Below are positions 5,541 through 7,730 of a DNA stretch of 7,730 bases, in pieces. The stretch is taken from NCBI GenBank assembly GCA_900772715.1, contig CAAGRN010000176.1:1-7730 (forward strand). The letters run 5' to 3'. The notes beneath the pieces were generated by a model. That model was not told the DNA's origin. It was given only the letters and a program-made list of their open reading frames with translations, and searched no databases. The DNA is from an uncultured Subdoligranulum sp. (lineage in GTDB: Bacteria; Bacillota_A; Clostridia; Oscillospirales; Ruminococcaceae). Position 1 is the first letter of the stretch. Every line of letters begins with the position of its first letter. Position numbers and translations under genes: made by a program.

Positions 5541-6838
5541 GTATCACTATGACCACCGTTATCCTGTTTGCCGTGTTCGGCATCCTGCTGTTCCTCGGCG
5601 TGCCGATCTCCATCAGCATTGTGGCGTCCTCCATCGTGACCGCCATGTCCACGCTGTCTTGGGATCAGATCACCTTTATCACGATGCAAAAGATGAACTC
5701 CGGCGTCGAGAGCTTTTCTCTGCTGGCGGTGCCGCTGTTCATTCTGGCGGGCAACATTATGAACAACGGCGGCATTGCCAAGCGCCTTGTCAACTTTGCC
5801 CAGCTGTTTGTCGGCAAGATTCCCGGTTCCATGGCTCAGGCGAACATTCTGGGCAATATGCTGTTCGGCGCGTTGTCCGGTTCCTCCGTTGCCGCCGCGT
5901 CCGCCATGGGCGGCTGCATCAGCCCCATTGAGGAAGAAAACGGCTACGACCCCGCTTACTCCGCTGCCGCCAACATTGCCTCTGCCCCCACGGGTCTGCT
6001 GATTCCCCCGACCTCCGCCTTCATCGTTTACTCCACCGTCGCGGGCGGCGTATCCATCTCCACCCTGTTTATGGCAGGCTACATTCCCGGCATCCTGATG
6101 GGTCTGTGCTGCATGGTCGTTGCCTTTATCGGCGCCAAAAAGGCGGGTATGAAGGCTACCGGCTTTGACCGCAGCCAGAGCGTGCTGAAAACCATCTGGG
6201 ACGCCGTACCCAGCCTGCTGCTGATCGTTATCGTAATCGGCGGCATCGTTTCCGGCGTGTTCACCGCCACCGAGGGTGCCGGCATCGCCGTGCTGTACTG
6301 CCTGATTCTTTCCATCATCTATAAGAGCATCGACTTCAAGGGCTTCCTGGATATCCTGTTGAACTCCGCCAAGACCAGCGGCATCATCCTGTTCCTGATC
6401 TCCGCTTCCTCCGCGATGTCCTTTGTTATGGCGTACTCCGGCATCCCCGCCGCCATCTCCAACGGTCTGATGAGCCTGACCGACAACAAGTACATCATCT
6501 TCCTGCTGATGAACATCATCCTGCTGGTCATCGGTATGTTTATGGACATCACCCCCGCCATCCTGATTTTCACCCCGATCTTCCTGCCCATCGCCACCAG
6601 CTTTGGTATGACCGAAATTCAGTTCGGCGTTATGCTGATCTTCAATATGTGCCTGGGCAACATCACCCCGCCGGTCGGCTCGGTTCTGTTTGTCGGCTGC
6701 GGCATCGGGCACGTTTCCATCGAGCAGGTCACCTCCAAGCTGGTTCCGTACTTTGTTGTGCTGATTGCCGCGCTGCTGGCGGTCACCTACATTCCGGCGC
6801 TGTCCTTGGGTCTGCCCAGCCTGATGCACCTGATCTGA
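5537..6838 (+). CDS. dctM: TRAP transporter large membrane subunit, DctM family
   Basis: A 433-residue polytopic membrane protein, the usual length for DctM, made almost wholly of hydrophobic helices (about 11-12). It is the ion-coupled translocation subunit of the TRAP system and works by an elevator mechanism, typically with sodium. Signatures are present in order: NIMNNGGIAKRL, GALSGSSVAAASAMGG (111-126), EENGYDPAYSAAANIASAPTG (133-153) with LIPPTS (155-160), and in the second half NITPPVG (375-381). These mirror the paired re-entrant hairpin regions that bind sodium and substrate. The start overlaps the dctQ stop in ATGA, with GGAGGG at 5522-5527 about 9 nt upstream. A strong terminator 32 nt past its stop marks the end of the operon. 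No truncation or frameshift is apparent. Confidence 0.94.
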   Translation: MSITMTTVILFAVFGILLFLGVPISISIVASSIVTAMSTLSWDQITFITMQKMNSGVESFSLLAVPLFILAGNIMNNGGIAKRLVNFAQLFVGKIPGSMAQANILGNMLFGALSGSSVAAASAMGGCISPIEEENGYDPAYSAAANIASAPTGLLIPPTSAFIVYSTVAGGVSISTLFMAGYIPGILMGLCCMVVAFIGAKKAGMKATGFDRSQSVLKTIWDAVPSLLLIVIVIGGIVSGVFTATEGAGIAVLYCLILSIIYKSIDFKGFLDILLNSAKTSGIILFLISASSAMSFVMAYSGIPAAISNGLMSLTDNKYIIFLLMNIILLVIGMFMDITPAILIFTPIFLPIATSFGMTEIQFGVMLIFNMCLGNITPPVGSVLFVGCGIGHVSIEQVTSKLVPYFVVLIAALLAVTYIPALSLGLPSLMHLI

Positions 6839-6869
6839 TTTTCTCCTTTTTCTCTTTCATTTTCCATGC

Positions 6870-6898
6870 CAAAAGCTGCCCACAAAGGGCAGCTTTTG
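6870..6898 (+). terminator. Intrinsic terminator after dctM
   Basis: A perfect 12-bp stem pairs 6870-6881 (CAAAAGCTGCCC) with 6887-6898 (GGGCAGCTTTTG) around a 5-nt ACAAA loop. The functional core is the 7-bp GC-rich GCTGCCC/GGGCAGC followed by TTTT at 6894-6897. The matching A run on the left makes it usable in both directions. It closes the GH31-TRAP unit. The stretch between the dctM stop and the stem (6839-6865) is almost purely pyrimidine. Confidence 0.88.
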
Positions 6899-6907
6899 TG
6901 ATATAAT
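6899..6907 (+). promoter_or_regulatory. Extended -10 promoter for the MATE gene
   Basis: TGATATAAT (extended -10 TG at 6899-6900, TATAAT at 6902-6907) begins one base after the terminator stem. A -35 at normal spacing would fall in the hairpin loop and arms (about 6878-6884), where there is no TTGACA-like sequence, so the promoter relies on the extended -10. Initiation would be near 6914, giving a leader of about 24 nt. The 11-mer TGTGATATAAT here is identical to the -10 region of the araC-type promoter. Confidence 0.6.
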
Positions 6908-6937
6908 AGAACGAATATGTTTTTTCAGGAGGAAATC

Positions 6938-7730
6938 ATGTCGCAAAACAGCACCATGGATTTAACGAAGGGCGCGCCGATGCGCCAACTTCTGATGTTC
7001 TCGCTGCCGCTTGTGGCGGGTACGCTGTTTCAGCAGCTGTATTCCTTTGTCGATACCATGATGGTAGGACGCCTTTTGGGCGAGCAGGCGCTTGCCGCCG
7101 TAGGCTGCACCCATTCGCTGGGGTTTCTTGTCCTCGGCTTTGTACAGGGCTGCTGCATCGGCTTTGGCATTCCGCTGGCGCAGGCAGTCGGCGGCAGAAA
7201 CCACACGGAGTTCCGGCGCTTTTTCTGGAACGGCTGCTGGCTCTGCGGCGTGCTGGCGTTGGTTATGACGCTGCTTACCGTAAGTATGACGCACCCGCTG
7301 CTGCAGATGATCCAGACCCCCGCCGATATTTTTGGTGACGCCGCCATTTATGTTCGCATCGTCTTTTGGGGCATCCCGGCAGGCATTGTCTACAACTTTT
7401 GCGCGGGTGCGCTGCGTGCCGCGGGTGATTCCCGCCATCCGACGTTCTTTTTGCTGATTTCCAGCTTTCTGAACATTGCGCTGGATTATCTCTTGATTGC
7501 TGTCATCCCCATGGGCGTGGCGGGCGCAGCGCTGGCAACGGTCCTCAGCCAGCTTGTCAGTGCGCTGCTGAACCTCGGCTGGCTGTTCTGCAAGACGGAC
7601 CTTTTGCACAACAGCGAGGGGCTGCGCGGCATTTCCGGCACCCATATGCGGGAGCTTTGCCGTGTCGGTCTGCCGATGGGGTTTGAGTATTCGGTTTCTG
7701 CCATCGGCGCGGTCATTTTGCAGGGTTCCA
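6938..7730 (+). CDS. MATE-family multidrug/metabolite efflux transporter, 5' part
   Basis: An open frame from ATG 6938 runs off the window after 264 codons, a bit over half of a normal ~450-residue MATE protein. AGGAGG at 6927-6932 lies 5 nt upstream, and an extended -10 promoter precedes it. The protein starts MSQNSTMDLTKG and soon shows the family's first-helix signature, with LYSFVDTMMVGRLLGEQALAAVG at about 34-56. Further matches are GIPLAQAVGGRN, the AGALRAAGDSRHPTF segment (the usual LR..G....P pattern) and NIALDYLLI...MGVAGAALATVLSQ. About seven hydrophobic helices are visible. MATE proteins expel cationic drugs or metabolites using Na+ or H+ gradients; this one resembles the Clostridia group loosely linked to MepA/DinF, but the substrate cannot be predicted. 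It follows a terminator, so it is probably independent of the sugar operon. Confidence 0.92.
   Translation, partial: MSQNSTMDLTKGAPMRQLLMFSLPLVAGTLFQQLYSFVDTMMVGRLLGEQALAAVGCTHSLGFLVLGFVQGCCIGFGIPLAQAVGGRNHTEFRRFFWNGCWLCGVLALVMTLLTVSMTHPLLQMIQTPADIFGDAAIYVRIVFWGIPAGIVYNFCAGALRAAGDSRHPTFFLLISSFLNIALDYLLIAVIPMGVAGAALATVLSQLVSALLNLGWLFCKTDLLHNSEGLRGISGTHMRELCRVGLPMGFEYSVSAIGAVILQGS

Noticed and set aside
5486..6829. 447-codon minus-strand frame opposite dctM
   Set aside because: Low-complexity Gly/Asp/Gln/His-rich product, as expected from the reverse of a membrane-protein gene; no ribosome site or family motif.
6962..7645. 227-codon minus-strand frame opposite the MATE gene
   Set aside because: Gln/Arg/Lys-rich antisense product lying opposite clear MATE signatures.

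Overview
The window reads as part of a carbohydrate-utilisation locus from a moderately GC-rich Clostridia-type Firmicute. A gut Oscillospiraceae/Ruminococcaceae relative (Faecalibacterium, Gemmiger or Subdoligranulum type) is my best guess. The basis is strong GGAGG-type ribosome sites, a lipoprotein-type solute-binding protein, AT-rich intergenic regions between GC-rich genes, extended -10 promoters (TGnTATAAT) and a compact A-arm/T-arm intrinsic terminator. The taxon is inferred, not proven.

Layout. On the left, minus strand: the first 31 codons of an unrecognised gene (1-94, running off the edge) with its own good promoter, and upstream of it an AraC-family regulator (210-1118). A divergent intergenic region (1119-1353) holds a promoter in each direction and phased TTGCAACA direct repeats. 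On the plus strand follow a cytoplasmic GH31 alpha-glycosidase (1354-3879) and a complete three-component TRAP transporter: dctP binding lipoprotein (3996-5027), dctQ small membrane subunit (5031-5540) and dctM large membrane subunit (5537-6838). The 116-bp gap between GH31 and dctP holds a hairpin followed by a T run, and an 18-codon ORF. After dctM there is a strong intrinsic terminator, then a new promoter and the first 264 codons of a MATE-family efflux transporter running off the right edge.

How it may work together (inference): the AraC protein senses a sugar-like ligand and activates the GH31 promoter, which has a perfect -10 but no good -35. The TRAP system imports a substrate using an ion gradient, and the intracellular GH31 enzyme hydrolyses its alpha-glycosidic bond. 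Characterised TRAP systems mostly carry anionic compounds (carboxylates, uronates, sialic acid, sulfonates), so the pairing suggests an acidic or otherwise unusual alpha-glycoside rather than plain maltose or starch oligomers. The MATE gene looks like a separate transcription unit. No mobile element, CRISPR array, tRNA or rRNA was seen.
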